The notes under the pieces: model-generated
Told to the model about the DNA's origin: nothing
Databases searched by the model: none
The model's input: only the letters and a program-made list of their open reading frames with translations
Translations under genes and position numbers: made by a program
Assembly: GCF_042186555.1 (NCBI RefSeq)
Contig: NC_133335.1
Location: 175,795,419-175,859,418 of the forward strand
DNA length: 64,000 nucleotides
Direction of reading: 5' to 3'
From: Aquarana catesbeiana
Taxonomy: Eukaryota; Chordata; Amphibia; Anura; Ranidae
In this document: piece by piece, positions 1-10,503 of the stretch
Position numbering within the stretch: position 1 is the stretch's first letter
Layout of the letters: every line of letters starts with the position of its first letter

Positions 1-3000
1 GTCAGATGAGAACACCCGTTCAATCTCCCCCTTAGTCATCACATGATTGTCAATTGAAAAATGTATGATCCTGCTAATGCCTCTTCTCCTCAAATCCCTG
101 AAACCTTAGTCTATAAGACCTGGCTTAAAAGCCGATGTGCCCAGGATTGGTATCATGGGACTTGGATGAGTCGACATCTTAGTTTTCTTAAATATCTTTT
201 TGATGGATTGGAGTGTAGCACCCACAATGGGGTGTCTTCTCGCCGCCTGTGGTATCTCTACCTCCCAAAGCCATGCTAATCCCTCCAGGGGTATATCGAT
301 CGTTGCTTGCTCCATATGTATCCAAGGCTTTTCCTTATGTAGTACACACCAATCCGCTACCCGTGCTAGATGTGATGCTTCATAATAACCCACCGGGTCC
401 GGAAATCCCACCCCTCCTCTCTCCTTTGGTAATGACAGAACATCTCTACGTAGTCTCGCTGTTTTGCCCGCCCATATGAACCTCACAAATCTTGATCTCA
501 GGTCCCTCAGAAACCCTGAGGGGAGCTTTATAGGTAGGGTCTGGAATAAGTATAACAATCTCGGCATTACATTCATTTTGATGATGTTAATCCTACCAAA
601 CCACGTGAAGACTTCTTTGTCCCACCGCTGAAAATCCAGTTTAATCTGTCGTACCAATGGGGCAAAGTTGAGTTCAAACACTCTTTTAAGCTTATTCGGT
701 ATTTTAGTCCCTAGATAGCATATATGTGAATTCGTCCATCTAAAAGCAAAGTGATCCGAAAGCTGATGTTGTAACGCAGTATTCACTTCCACACCCATCG
801 CTTCAGACTTACTATAGTTGACCTTGAAATTGGATACCCCTCCATATATGCGTAACTCAGATAATAAAGATGGTAGGGATACAACTGGAGAGGTTATGAA
901 GAATAGCAAGTCATCCGCATATGCGGCCAATTTATGTTCTTCCCCTTTTATTGAAATGCCCCTAATATCTGGGTTGGCCCGTATTGTTCTCAAAAAGGGT
1001 TCAAGTGTGAGGATAAATATGATAGGAGAGAGTGGACATCCCTGCCGCGTTCCATTATTTATAGCGAATGATTCAGACATTGTATCATTAATCTTCACCC
1101 TTGCTTTAGGATATGAGTACAGACTAGAAATCCAGTTCTGCATCCCGCTTTTCAATCCTATATGCTGTAATGTGGCTCTCAGGAATGTCCAGTCTACCCT
1201 ATCAAATGCTTTTTCTGCATCAGTAGATATAAGCACTAGGGGTTTTTGATAATATTGGGATATGTATATGGCATTTAGAACCCTTTGCGTGTTTTCTTTA
1301 CCCTCTCTATTAGGGGTAAACCCTACTTGATCCTGATGCACTAGAGCGGGGATGTATGTCACTAATCTATTAGCGAGTATTTTTGTAAAGATCTTGAGGT
1401 CTACATTTAGCAATGAGATTGAAGATAGCTAGCACATAGGGCAGGGTCCTTTCCCTCCTTCGGAATTACTGTTATGTGGGCCATTAATGTTTCCATGGGC
1501 ATCGTTTGCCCATCACGTATTGAGTTAAAAGCAGCTAGAAATTGAGGTGCCAGTTTTTCCGAGAAGGTCTTATAATACAGCAAGGTGTACCCATCAGGAC
1601 CTGGGGCCTTACCTGGCTTCAGCGATTTCAGGGCTTCTGAAAATTCTTCTATTGTAATTGGGCCATCTATGTCTCCTGCTCCTTCTTCAGGTATCTTAGG
1701 CATTCCTGAAGCCAATATGTATTCTTTTGCTGACTCCCATCTATCAGATGTTCTTGAAGTAGGCATTTGGCCCTCTATCTGATATAGGTTGGCATAATAA
1801 TCCCTAAATGCCTTCGCAATTGCCTGTGAGGAGCTGACTAACGTATCTCCCTGGGTTTTAATACGCTCAATATGATTCCGAGCTCTTGTCTCTCTGAGCG
1901 CATTTGCTAGCACCCTGCTAGGCTTATTTCCGTATTCATAGTATACACGTCTACACCGGGCCAGCTTAGCTTTTGCTTTATCTATTAATAATAGATTTAA
2001 TTCACCTCGTAAACCCGAAAGTTTCTCCTCCGTCTGTTGTGCATGAGATTTCTTGTGCGCTTGTTCGAGTATACGGATTTCTCCAAGCAGGGTGTCCAGC
2101 TTAGCGCCAAGAGAGCGTTTCCTATGAGCTCCTAAAGATATGAGGATTCCCCTAATGTAACATTTATGCGCCTCCCATCTGCAAAATGGGGTTGTTTCCC
2201 CTGATTTATTGTTTATAAAGAAGGATTCCACTTCCTGAGCTATCTGATTCTCATACTCTGGTTCCTTCAGGAGTGTCTCATTCATCTTCCAGTTCCATTC
2301 CCGGGGGCTTATATCACCCCATTCTAAAACACAATTGGTTGGTGCGTGGTGCGACAATGTGAATGAGCCTATGGAAGCCTCCAATATACACGACAGTGCA
2401 TTCTGCGATAGAAAAACATAGTCAATTCTAGTATATGTCTTGTGTTTAGCTGAAAAAAAAGTATAATCTCTGTCGTGTGCATGGAGGGTCCTCCAAGTGT
2501 CCATTAATTGCAAATCTTGTAGCAATCTCTTTGCTCTGCGCAGTTTTATATAAGATAAATGAGACACTCCCTTTGAGACATCCAGAGCCGGATCCAATGC
2601 CATGTTTAGATCCCCTCCCACCATCAGGATCCCTTCTTTATTTTGATGTACCAAATTCAGATACGTCTCAAGAGCTGAGACTTGATCCTCATTTGGTAGA
2701 TACAGGTTTACTAACGTAACCTTTTGTTCACATAGAAATCCTTTTACAATAAGAAGACGACCTGCCTCGTCCGTAATTATCTTTGATTCTTTCCATGGTA
2801 TCTGATTCGAAATCAAAATTGAAACCCCATTCGCCTTTGCGGTCTGGGAGGCACCATGGTACACTGTAGGAAACCTGCGGTTCCCCAATTTTGGAGTTTT
2901 ATCATTTCTAAAATGTGTCTCTTGTAAGAAAATGATTTGGGATTTCATCCTCCTCAGTTCAGTTAACAATCTGGTGCGTTTCTCTGGACTATTTAGCCCC

Positions 3001-3035
3001 TTCACATTATAGGAGGTCAGAGTTATCCTAGTCAT
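1..3035 (-). pseudogene. LINE A ORF2: endonuclease-reverse transcriptase, broken
   Basis: L1-type ORF2 nicks target DNA and reverse transcribes its own RNA from the nick. The start chosen is the ATG at 3,035 (MTRITLTSYNVKG), because the frame upstream runs back into an A-rich tract. An AP-like endonuclease domain (QETHF, GGDLN, RIDYVFLSQ) is followed by reverse transcriptase with DAEKAFDRV, GTRQGCPLSP and catalytic YADD. The frame breaks near 1,410, just before the conserved SLLNVD block, by loss of one base. A second break is a TAA at 106-108 where LINE B has a glutamine codon. The usual SDH of the endonuclease reads SHH, so the catalytic aspartate appears to be lost. The C-terminal zinc knuckle lies outside the window. 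Confidence 0.9.
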
Positions 3036-3108
3036 TTTACCCCTTAATTCTAGCAAGTCACCAGTGTAAGGGGAATACGGGGGACGGTACAATAAGGCAA
3101 CCCTACCC

Positions 3109-3143
<35 letters not shown>

Positions 3144-5139
3144 GTTTCTCAGGATCTGGCAAGTTGTCCAAGCCCCTGAGTAATTTATAATCTAAGCTAT
3201 AGCTGGCTTTATGCAACTGCAAGGCTGCCTGCTATTTGCTTAGTAAAAGAAATTAAAAAGTTAAACGCCTCCGACTTCCCTCCACTTGGAGGAGAGGCGT
3301 ATAAATTTGGGGAGAGTGAATAAGCCCGGCAGAGATCAGAGCAGTAGTATCTATCCACATGCACCCTATATCTGCTTGCAACCCCGTGTAAATATCACAT
3401 TCCTTCACTTATCCATTTAGGCCCCTTGCCGGTTGGCCCCCTTACCCATTGTTTGCTCATAACCAACAGACGGATTCCATCATCCCCCCATTATATATTC
3501 ATACTTTACTGAAAATCCTATCACACATTTTTTCCTTTCTTTTTCCTCTCTTCTCCCCCCCCTCTTCTTTTCCCCTCCCCTTCATCTCCCAATAATACAT
3601 ATTAGGGTGATTTCCCAGGCCCACAAGGAAAAAACAAAAAACAAAAAAAAAAAAAAAAACAAAAAACAAAAAAAAAACAAAAAACAAAACCAAAAGCAGG
3701 AACCAAAGATACCCCATCCGACCTCTATTATTAGACATTGGCGAGACGGCAAGTATTCAAACTATCTAAACCCCTACTTCTTCCAGTTCATACAGGTTTT
3801 CTTAAATGTGGGATTTTCTTCCCAAACCAGGATATTAAAACATACTATTCTACCAATGAGGGAGCAAGTGTACTGAATACCTTCCTAGGAGGATACCCCC
3901 TCCCCCCTATTTTACCCCTTGACCCCAGTGGCGGTGCATCAAGTGCTATACTCTCGTATTCTACCCATCGTGGAACTAACTCACAGCAAACATAAAAAAA
4001 AAAAAAAAAAGACAAAAAGCCACACAAAACAAGAAAAAACACTACTCTCTATCGTGTGCAACCACTACCTTATATAAGACGTCCGTCACTGCTCACATAT
4101 TCCTATGCTGACAGACGTAGCAAAAGTTCTTGCTTATCAATCGTGAATTGTGATATATGATATGTGATATGTGTTATTTATTATTAGTCTTCTACTCCAT
4201 TCGGGCTACCATTACCGAGACTACAACCAACCAATACATAAACCCCTCCCCCACCCCTCCCATTCTTACATTCCCCTCCTACCAGTACCTTCTAAGTTCT
4301 ACATGTACCCCTCCCCCATCTTCCCCCTCCGAGGCTACACCCTGGTTCTCTGTTGCCCATCCTATCGCAAAGGACCCATTAAATTTCTACTCCCCTTCAA
4401 GGAGGGGAGAAGAAAAAAAAAAAAAAAATCTTCCCCTTCTCCTCCCTCCCTCCCTCCTCTCCCCCCCCTCTCCTCCTCCTCTCTCCTCCCCTCCCTTTTC
4501 ACCCTAAAACAAAAACGTACCCCCCACCCCCACAAAAGTTCATATAGTTCATAAGTTCATAAGTTCAAAAGTTCATATAACTCATAAGTATATACGTAGA
4601 TAAATCCCCATACATGATTTTATCAACCAAACTATGACCCTCTCACAAATTTCCATAAACCTCTGGTAAACCAATGAAGGGGAAGGGAGGAGGGGGAGAA
4701 AAAGAGGGAAAAAAAAAAAAAAAAAAGGGACTCCCCTCGCCATACTGAAAAAGATATGTGAGTGGGGGATGTGGGAGGGAGAAAAAAAAAAAAATCTTCC
4801 CCTTCTCCTCCCTCCCTCCTCTCCCCCCCCTCTCCTCCTCCTCTCTCCTCCCCTCCCTTTTCACCCTAAAACAAAAATGTACCCCCCACCCCCACAAAAG
4901 TTCATATAGTTCATAAGTTCATAAGTTCAAAAGTTCATATAACTCATAAGTATATACGTAGATAAATCCCCATACATGATTTTATCAACCACACTATGAC
5001 CCTCTCACAAATTTCCATAAACCTCTGGTAAACCAATGAAGGGGAAGGGAGGAGGGGGAGAAAAAGAGGGAAAAAAAAAAAAAGGGACTCCCCTCGCCAT
5101 ACTGAAAAAGATATGTGAGTGGGGGATGTGGGAGGGAGA

Positions 5140-5171
<32 letters not shown>

Positions 5172-5360
5172 AATCCCCATTCCATGTATACAGAGCATAC
5201 TTCCTACACCATACGTCGACCCTCCCCCACCCTCCTCCCAAAAAAAAAAAAAAAAAATCAAGAACAAAAATGTTTTCCCTTCGTGGGATCATCTAATTCT
5301 CTATCTGTTCATTTCTTATTCCTGTGGTGGGTTGCGACCCCATGTATGCTGCGTTTTCCC
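3036..5360 (-). other. LINE A inter-ORF spacer, ~2.3 kb
   Basis: No convincing protein. It holds an A tract (3,110-3,140), a plus-strand TATA-like stretch (GCGTATAAATTTGGGG, near 3,298), CAAAAAA microsatellites (3,628-3,690), and long C-rich/T-rich blocks with oligo-A (4,230-5,260). On the LINE sense strand the C-rich blocks become runs of GGG and GGAGG. Short ORFs here are lysine-, phenylalanine- or proline-rich products of low-complexity DNA. Such a long spacer is unusual compared with mammalian L1. Confidence 0.7.
4429..5141. repeat. 366-bp tandem duplication inside the LINE A spacer
   Basis: Two successive units (about 4,429-4,794 and 4,795-5,141) both start at TCTTCCCCTTCTCC and both contain the ACAAAAGTTCATATAGTTC and AACCAATGAAGGGGAAGG blocks. 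They differ at only a few bases and in oligo-A length. LINE B has a single unit (49,730-50,080), so this arose in copy I after the large duplication, probably by slippage between the oligo-A/C-rich blocks. Confidence 0.9.
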
Positions 5361-6502
5361 TTAATCCCGTCTGTTTCTCTCCCGCTGCCATTGCAGCTGT
5401 TGGATGGGTTGCTCTATTAGTGTTGGTAATTCTGTCCAATTAGGGACCTCAATGGCCTCTACACCCAAAAAATGAAAAAGGTCTGGAAGTTGTGCAGGGT
5501 CTCTTAAATTGAAGCTTCGCCCCCCTTTTTTAACTATTACTGCAAGTGGGTAACCCCATCTGTATGTGGCACCTTTACAGAGTAGATAGTCCAGAAGGGG
5601 CTTTAAAATGCGCCTCCTGATTTTGGTTTGTCTACACAGGTCTGGATATATTTGTATTTCAGCCCCCTCATACTTCACTGTTCCCTCTTGCCATGCAGCT
5701 CTGAGTATGTTCTCTTTTATCCTGAAAAAGTGTACTCTACACAGGACATCCCGTGGATTAGTCTGTGCCGGGTTACGAGTCGTGGGAACTTTATGTACGC
5801 GATCAAGCTCAATAGGAGTATTCAGGGGGTTCTTCAACACTTGATTTAAAATGGCCATCACTGTATCTCTTAGAGCGGGTCCCTCGATATCCTCCGGGAC
5901 CCCCTTAATCCGAATATTATTCCTCCTACTTCTATTTTCTGATTCCTCAGACTGCAGTTGTAGCATAACCAATCGCTGGTGTTGCTTTTGCAATTTTTCT
6001 TCAATCATCTCTAACCGTGTATCTGATGTGCCTTGCAGCTTTTCAAGATTGTGCACTCTGTCATCTACGCCACTACTTTGGCACGCACCTCCTCCATCTC
6101 CTCCCTTAGTGCCCCCGTTATACTGACCAGGAGTTTTTGGATGTCATCTTTAGTAGGGAGAGCTTGAATAAGCTGTCTAATGTCCGGCTCTATCCCCTGC
6201 TCCTGTGTCTGTGTATTATATGCAGTATACGAGCATACCTGAACCTCTTCATTTATAGCTGTATGAGTTGCTGACGAGGGCTCCGCATCAACTGCTCCCA
6301 TCGGTGTAGACGATCCACCCCTCTGTAGCAAAGCAGCAGCTGGTGCCTGTAGTGATACCTCCGACAACGGCTCTTTTGTCAGAGCCATACTGACACTGGC
6401 GTCCGCTGGCTGTTCCAGATCTCTCTTCACCGTCAGGTAGCGGGTAATGTACGAGTGTTTGGGAGTGTACGGCACTCCTGCACTCCTACCCCGCCTCGAC
6501 AT
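5361..6502 (-). pseudogene. LINE A ORF1: L1-type RNA-binding protein, frameshifted
   Basis: ORF1p of L1 elements is a trimeric nucleic-acid chaperone that coats the element RNA. The first part (6,502-6,065, 145 codons, from MSRRGRSAG) is polar and ends in a helical stretch. The second part (6,056-5,361) continues in another frame with a coiled-coil segment (EMIEEKLQKQHQRL), the conserved RRM entry ENRSRRNNIRIKGVPED and a C-terminal domain (RRRILKPLLDYLL). The break at about 6,060 looks like loss of one base in a GTAGTGGCG context. LINE B carries the same break, so it predates the duplication. Combined length (~375 residues) is normal for L1 ORF1. Confidence 0.88.
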
Positions 6503-6623
6503 GTACTGGGTCTGGTGACTGATAGCCGGTCTGCTGGAGGGTGCGCTGTGATACCGCTATGCTCCGGTCTACATCGCTCTCACGCTGCCATGCTTAGACC
6601 ACTCCCCCCGGAACACGGAAGTG
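6503..6623 (-). promoter_or_regulatory. LINE A 5' UTR (short)
   Basis: About 120 bp from the last non-satellite base to the ORF1 start. It carries CATGGCAGCG on the LINE sense strand (plus-strand complement near 6,583-6,592), which resembles the YY1-type ATGGC motif at the start of mammalian L1. LINE C has ATGGCAGC in the same place. Function is inferred. Confidence 0.4.
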
Positions 6624-6787
6624 AATTTTTTTTAATTTTTTTTTACAAATTTTTTTTTCAAAAATTTTTTTTCAAAAATATTTTTTTTAAATGATTTTTT
6701 TTTCAAAATTTTTTTTTTTCAAAAATTTTTTTTTTCAAAATTTAAAAAAAAAAATTATTATTTTTTTTTTAATATTTTTTTTTCAAA
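6624..6787. repeat. T-rich satellite
   Basis: T runs of 7-10 bases broken by CAAAAA, ACAAA and TTTAAAAAAA. Its first ~70 bp repeats the satellite expected on the other side of the LINE, as seen at LINE B. Confidence 0.85.
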
Positions 6788-8222
6788 AATGATTTTGGCG
6801 GGCCATCCACATTGCTATTTTCTAGCGGCCCAGCTGCAACATCTGAGATCAGGTAATGGTCCTATGGGTAATAATAATCTAGGTATAATGATTACAGGTG
6901 CACCCCACAGACGGGTTTTGGAGGTGCTGGAGGCAAACTCGTTTGTATATAGGACTCCTACAGTTAAACTAATGCTAAAACTTTGGAATAGTATTAAGGG
7001 CCTGAAGGGTATCGAGGGGGTAGCGAGAGGTATGCCTCTTTGGGATAACAAAAATCTCCAAGAAATGACATTGATAGGAAAAATCAAGGCATGGGAGGTA
7101 AAGGGGTTAATTAAATTCAAGCAATTATATAATGACAACATGTTGAAATCCTTTGCCTCCTAAAGGAGGAATTTGGTATCCCGAAACAGTCATATTTTAG
7201 CTACATTCAAATTAGGCATGCACTCCAGGCCCAGTTTGGGGAACAAGGCCCGAGCTGGAGCCAATCACCCATCCCTCAAAAAATAGAGAGCTTGGAGGGT
7301 TCAAGAGGATTAATAGCTGAACTCTACCAATATATCTGTAAAAATAGTAGGGAAGGGCCAGACAAACTTAGGTGTAGAGGGAAGTGGAAAAGAGACCTGG
7401 GGCCTATGTCGGATGCCCAGTGGAGGGAGATATTGAAGGGGGGGCAGCAAGTTTCGGTATCACCTGCTCAGAAGTTTTCGCACTTAATGTTACTTCATAG
7501 GGCATATTATACCCCCCAAAAGCTATTTAAGTGGGGGAGAAGAGTAGACACTAAGTGTCCTAGGTGCCAAACTACAGGAGATTTGCTACATATGGTATGG
7601 AAATGTCCTAAATTATTCCGCTACTGGACGGAAGTGGTCGAGACCATAAATAAGATCTTGAATTTAAGTCTTAAACTAGACCCAAAATTATGTATTCTAG
7701 GGGTGGGGGGGAACCTGGGTAATAGGAGGGATAAAACAAAAGCAGTGCAGAGATGCCTCTACCAGGCAAGAAAGGGAATAACTAAGAGATGGCAAGCTGA
7801 GAAACCCCCTTCTGTAAATGACTGGCATAGAGCAGTGTCAGAAACAATAGGGAAAGAAAGGACAGTGTTTGTAAGGGCAGGAAACTTAAAGGAATTTTAA
7901 AAAATTTGGAATCCCTGGTTGGTGAAGACGGCCCACCCTACAGTATGAACAGAGTAAGAAGAAGATAAGGAAGTTGTAGGTCCGAAGATAGGTGTAGTAG
8001 TATGTACGCACGAATGGTTTCATAAAGAGAGAGCTTGGTACAAGGTGTATATATCGGGGTAACAGGGGGAAAAAGGAAAAAAGGGGAGAAAAGTAGAAAT
8101 GCACTTTTTGTAGTATGGATTTATACATCACATTGGGTATTACGATGTTTATTACTGTTTGGAATTTTGTATACTGAGTAATGTGATGTACTGTGTATAA
8201 TCATGAATAAAAATTATTTTTA
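6788..8222 (+). pseudogene. T1: 3' remnant of a plus-strand L1-type LINE (ORF2 C-terminus + 3' UTR)
   Basis: The 5'-truncated tail of an ORF2. Frame one (6,789-7,163) has a helical region (MLKLWNSIKGLKG); after a frameshift at ~7,162 the protein resumes at about 7,165 and runs to 7,900. That part contains the C-terminal zinc knuckle CPRCQTTGDLLHMVWKCPK followed by FRYW, a hallmark of L1/Tx1 ORF2. A TAA after NLKEF ends it early compared with T4 and T5. The 3' UTR has AATAAA at 8,206-8,211 and runs into A-rich satellite. The endonuclease and catalytic reverse transcriptase are absent. All five T copies share the frameshift, so they multiplied passively as DNA. The sequence differs from LINE A-D, so this is another lineage. 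Confidence 0.85.
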
Positions 8223-8637
8223 AAAAAATGATTTTTTTTTCAAAAATGATTTTTTTGTTTCCAAAAATGTTTTTTTGTTCAAAAATGATTTTTCTTTTAA
8301 ATTTTACTTTTTTCAAAAAAAATTTTTTTCAAAAATTATTTTTTTTAAAAATTATTTTTTTTTACAAAAATTAATTTTTTTTACAAAAATTAATTTTTTT
8401 TACAAAAATTAATTTTTTTTTCAAAAATGATTTTTCTTTTAAATTTTACTTTTTTCAAAAATATTTTTTTTTCAAAATATTTCTTTTTTTTAACAAAAAT
8501 TTTTTTTTCAAAAATTATTTTTTTCAAAAATTATTTTTTTTTTTTTTTCAAAAATTATTATTTTTTTCAAAAATTATTTTTTTTACAAAAATTATTTTTT
8601 TTTCAAAAATTATTTTTTTTAAGTGATTTTTTTAAAA
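8223..8637. repeat. T-rich satellite
   Basis: Follows the T1 tail. Begins with TTTGTTTCCAAAAATG and TTTCTTTTAAATTTTAC variants, then ACAAAAATTAA units and standard TTTTTTTCAAAAATTA units. The same order of variants follows every other T copy, so the satellite is copied in blocks. Confidence 0.9.
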
Positions 8638-9250
8638 GGTGCTTAGATTTGCAATTTTTTGAATATATCCTGTATTTTTGTGTTGGCTTGGGGAGTTTTC
8701 AAGCCAGTATCCTGTAACCATTGTGAAAAGTCTGTAACAGACACTTCCACCTTTCCTGTTGTGTCCAGAATGATAGGAGAAAGGGGTAAACGGTTTCAAT
8801 AACCCCTTTTTCCTCATGGGAGAGTGGCAGGATGGGCAGTTTCAAGTTCCCCCCTTTGGGGGCCAGCTAAGGCTCTCAGGTGGACACCTGGTGCTCACAT
8901 GGCCTAGGTGAATAGTACATGTGACTTTCCCGGGCTTTGGGGGTACTAGGGATGAAAGCTGGATAAATCTGGTCAGATCCAGTGAAATATAGGGCTATAT
9001 AAACGGGGTTCCGTCCAGTCAGGCTCATTCGGAGCTGTGGTGTTCCCCCCCCAAACTTTTTTTTTTTTCTGTCGCGGCTGTAATTATGTGCTGGTGTCAC
9101 CTTTATAAAAAAAAAAATTTAATACAAAGGGGACACATCTGTTTTTGAAGTTATCTAATATTAATTTATGATGTGGATAATTTTGGTTTCTGATAATATT
9201 TATGCAGCCTGAGCCGTAGTGGCTAGGTTGTTTTAAGTTTATTGAGTTTT
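8638..9250 (+). repeat. P1: promoter-bearing dispersed repeat (~615 bp, LTR-like)
   Basis: First of eight copies of a non-coding module. It contains in order: TATCCTGTA twice (8,666 and 8,708), a hairpin AAAGGGGT...ACCCCTTT, a CCCCCCTTTGGGGG hairpin, an E-box-rich palindrome (CAGGTGGACACCTGG), a TGACTTTCCCGGG stretch, a TATA box, a conserved leader, then an AT-rich tail ending GTTTATTGAG. The layout resembles an LTR, but I find no clear TG...CA ends, no target duplication and no AATAAA at a suitable place, so the class is open. Confidence 0.75.
8996..9003 (+). promoter_or_regulatory. TATA box of the P module
   Basis: TATATAAA within GGGCTATATAAACGGGG, followed after ~25-30 bp by CAGTCAGGCTCATTCGG, a plausible initiation region. 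The box is conserved in all full P copies. Confidence 0.5.
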
Positions 9251-10227
9251 TCAAAAATGATTTTTTTTTCAAAAATTATTTATTTTTTCAAAAATAATTT
9301 TTTTTAAGTGATTTCTTTTTTCTAAAATTTTTTTTTTCAGAAATAATTTTTTTGTTCAAAACTTATTTATTTTCCAAAAATTATTTTTTCTTCAAATTTT
9401 TAATTTTTTCAAAAATTATTTTTTTTCAAAAATTATTTTTTTTCAAAAATTATTTTTTTATATATATATTTTTTTAAATTATTTTTTTTTCAAAAATTAT
9501 TTTTTGTTTCCAAAAATTATTTTTTTTTTTAAATGATTTTTCATAATTTTGGTTTCTGATAATATTTATGCAGCCTGAGCCGTAGTGGCTAGGTTGTTTT
9601 AAGTTTATTGAGTTTTTCAAAAATGATTTTTTTTTCAAAAATTTTCTTTTAAAAATTTTTTTTTTTCAAAAATTATTTTTTTTAATTTTTTTGTAATATT
9701 TTTTTTTCAAAAATTATTTTTTGTTTCCAAAAATGTTTTTTTTTTAAATGATTTTTCTTTTAAACTTTACTTTTTTTCAAAATATTTTTTTTTTACAAAA
9801 ATTTTTTTTTTCAAAAATTATTTTTTTTCAAAAATTATTTTTTTTCCAAAAAATTTTTTTTTTTTTTCAAAAATTATTTTTTTTTTCAAAAATGTTTTTT
9901 TTAATGATTTTATTTTTTCAAAAATTATTTTTTTTTTACAAAAATGGTTTTTTTTAAATGATTTTTTTTTTCAAAAAAAATTTTTTTTTTCAAAAATTAT
10001 TTTTTATTTTTTTTTAATATTTTTTTTTTCAAATTTTTTTTTTAAAAAATAATTTTTTCTTCAAATTTTTAATTTTTTCAAAAATTATTTTTTTTCAAAA
10101 ATTTTTTTTCAAAAATTATTTTTTTCAAAAATTATTTTTTTTTCAAAAATTATTTTTTTTTAGTGATTTCTTTTTTCAAAAATTATTTTTTTTTCAAAAA
10201 TTATTTTTTTAAGTGATTTTTTTAATA
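9251..10227. repeat. T-rich satellite with an embedded P tail
   Basis: Cleanest stretch of the ~17-bp unit (TTTTTTTTCAAAAATTA), for example 9,411-9,460. Contains a (TA)n patch near 9,470 and a 75-bp copy of the P-module 3' tail at 9,543-9,617. Confidence 0.9.
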
Positions 10228-10503
10228 AGATGCTTAGATTTGCAATTTTTTGAATATATCCTGTATTTTTGTGTTGGCTTGGGGAGTTTTCAAGTCAGTA
10301 TCCTGTAACCATTGTGAAAAGTGTGTAACAGACACTTCCACCTTTCCTGTTGTGTCCAGAATGATAGGAGAAAGGGATAAACGGTTTCAATAACCCCTTT
10401 TTCCTCATGGGAGAGTGGCAGGATGGGCAGTTTCAAGTTCCCCCCTTTGGGGGCCAGCTAAGGCTCTCAGGTGGACACCTGGTGCTCACATGGCCTAGGG
10501 GAA
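10228..10503 (+). repeat. P2, left part (split by the ERV)
   Basis: P module from AGATGCTTAG up to CCTAGGGGAA, where the retroviral LTR begins. It has private changes (AAAGTGTGTAACAG, AAAGGGATAAACGG) relative to the other copies. The module resumes at 18,612. Confidence 0.9.

Larger units (their letters stand above)
1..6623 (-). mobile_element. LINE A: L1/Tx1-type retrotransposon, 3' end outside the window
   Basis: Minus-strand LINE read from about 6,623 (5' end) to the left edge. It has a short 5' UTR, an ORF1 with an L1-type RNA-binding domain, a ~2.3-kb spacer and an ORF2 with endonuclease and reverse transcriptase. It matches LINE B at 45,328-51,552 almost base for base, including shared frameshifts, so the two are copies made by segmental duplication rather than separate insertions. 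It differs from LINE B by a nonsense codon at 106-108 and a 366-bp tandem duplication in the spacer. Family placement rests on ORF architecture and motifs; the named subfamily is not determined. Confidence 0.9.

Noticed and set aside
818..1249. Open frames antisense to LINE ORF2 (also 6,145 bp-scale counterparts at 46,145-46,576 and those over 31,180-34,722 and 60,434-63,976)
   Set aside because: Each lies opposite a well-supported reverse transcriptase or endonuclease domain; they are shadows.
4157..5420. Overlapping frames rich in proline, serine, lysine or phenylalanine in the LINE A/B spacer
   Set aside because: They come from C-rich and oligo-A low-complexity DNA and change frame with the length of A runs between LINE A and B.
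6788..8222. T element as part of LINE A (its missing 3' end)
   Set aside because: It lies on the opposite strand and its C-terminal protein differs from the C-terminus seen in LINE B.
8427..8717. Open frames rich in F, K, N and I throughout the satellite (for example 8,427-8,717; 21,191-21,640; 27,084-27,455; 40,202-40,705; 54,893-55,231)
   Set aside because: They are translations of T-run/CAAAAA satellite units, recur in several frames at once and have no domain features.
8876..9100. Minus-strand 74-codon frame in P modules
   Set aside because: Present in only some P copies at differing lengths; it runs over the TATA box and hairpins and has no protein features.
8638..9250. P module as a tRNA-derived SINE
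   Set aside because: No A/B box pair was recognised and it has a TATA box of Pol II type; left as an unclassified, LTR-like module.
9401..9465. Possible CRISPR-like array
   Set aside because: Units are ~17 bp without unique spacers and the setting is vertebrate satellite DNA.
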